Assembly (NCBI RefSeq): GCF_019049245.1
Contig: NZ_JAGMUK010000128.1
Coordinates: forward strand, 1 to 50,952
DNA: 50,952 bases
Reading direction: 5' to 3'
Source of the DNA: Streptomyces sp. AC555_RSS877
Lineage (GTDB): Bacteria; Actinomycetota; Actinomycetes; Streptomycetales; Streptomycetaceae
This document shows, one piece after another, positions 50,806 through 50,952 of this stretch; position 1 is the first letter of the stretch; each line of letters starts with the position of its first letter. A program made the translations under genes and the position numbers. Under the pieces are notes generated by a model that saw nothing but the letters and a program-made list of their open reading frames with translations, was not told the DNA's origin and did not search any database.

Positions 50806-50952
50806 GGGAATGTGCCTCCTTGAGGATCAGAAGCGAGTCGGCGGATGACACACGCCGGTTCGAAGGTGGCCGCGGCGGGCCTCCGCAGGGCCCCTCACCG
50901 CCGCAGCACCATCGTGTCCTCCGGCCCCCCCCCCCCCCCCCCCCCCCCCCCG
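50806..50952. other. End of contig with poly-C tract
   Basis: No gene. The last 30 or so bases are almost pure C (from about 50,928), which is not a known Streptomyces telomere and looks like an assembly or sequencing artefact. Confidence 0.7.

Larger units (their letters stand above)
48967..50952. mobile_element. tRNA-proximal end of a second integrated element
   Basis: A tyrosine-integrase gene (now broken) pointing at the 3' end of tRNA-Pro, with one small cargo gene between, is the standard layout of a tRNA-integrated element. The far end is outside the window. Short direct copies GGGGGCCAAA at 49018-49041 recall the end of integrase genes in related elements. Confidence 0.65.

Noticed and set aside
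50920..50952. Poly-C end as a telomere or replication feature
   Set aside because: Streptomyces telomeres are rich in palindromes and are not homopolymers; a C run of this kind fits an assembly artefact.

Overview
The window is actinobacterial and almost certainly Streptomyces. The chromosomal part is very GC-rich and carries wblA, an actinobacterial Crp, a Tad-type pilus locus with an Ssd/TadZ protein, an actinobacterial holin-like protein and paired ArsA-type ATPases. From memory, the order ssd-tad, acs, nhaA, marP-like, nudix, nth, crp, nudix/MBL, arsA-arsA, wblA, PBP matches the S. coelicolor SCO3557-SCO3580 neighbourhood. I could not check this.

Region 1 (1 to about 14,680) is foreign DNA: the right-hand part of an integrated, conjugation-type element. 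GC is lower (clearly so at 600-1,600). The genes are short and many are unknown. It holds a replication-relaxation protein, a VirD4/TraD-like coupling ATPase with small coupled proteins, a HEPN-motif protein, an ATPase-TOPRIM (OLD-like) nuclease, an Lsr2 paralogue, an anti-sigma-like ATPase coupled to a degenerate resolvase-like protein, and an XRE regulator next to a 5-FTHF-ligase-fold protein. Similar hairpin terminators punctuate it. No integrase is visible, so that end lies left of the window. The right boundary is readable from sequence: the element breaks a DUF4244 (Flp-pilin-like) gene of the tad operon after the codons for G-M-V-T-S-E.

Region 2 (14,680-24,570): tad operon on the minus strand (ssd/tadZ, tadA, tadB, tadC, broken pilin), then an HAD hydrolase, a Fic-like protein, a CooC/ParA-like ATPase and a deacetylase-like lipoprotein. 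tadA and tadB carry in-frame Gly-rich repeat expansions.

Region 3 (24,571-38,100): a SulP transporter-carbonic anhydrase fusion; acs with DasR-like and Crp-like palindromes and an upstream peptide that mimics its own N terminus; nhaA, a holin-like protein and an epoxide-hydrolase-like enzyme; the MarP-like protease, CoA-pyrophosphatase and nth group; crp with a candidate self-site; and a nucleotidyltransferase.

Region 4 (38,070-48,860): an MBL/Nudix/RidA/DUF4177 minus-strand group holding a nested palindrome; two ArsA-like ATPases joined by a relay of overlapping mini-ORFs; wblA; a class A PBP; GatB/YqeY; a metallophosphoesterase with repeated stop-codon segments; and a Pr6Pr membrane protein.

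Region 5 (48,893-50,952): tRNA-Pro(CGG), followed by the tRNA-proximal end of a second integrated element with a membrane-anchored unknown protein and a broken tyrosine integrase. The window ends in a run of C that looks like a contig-end artefact, so lesions near the end may be sequencing errors.
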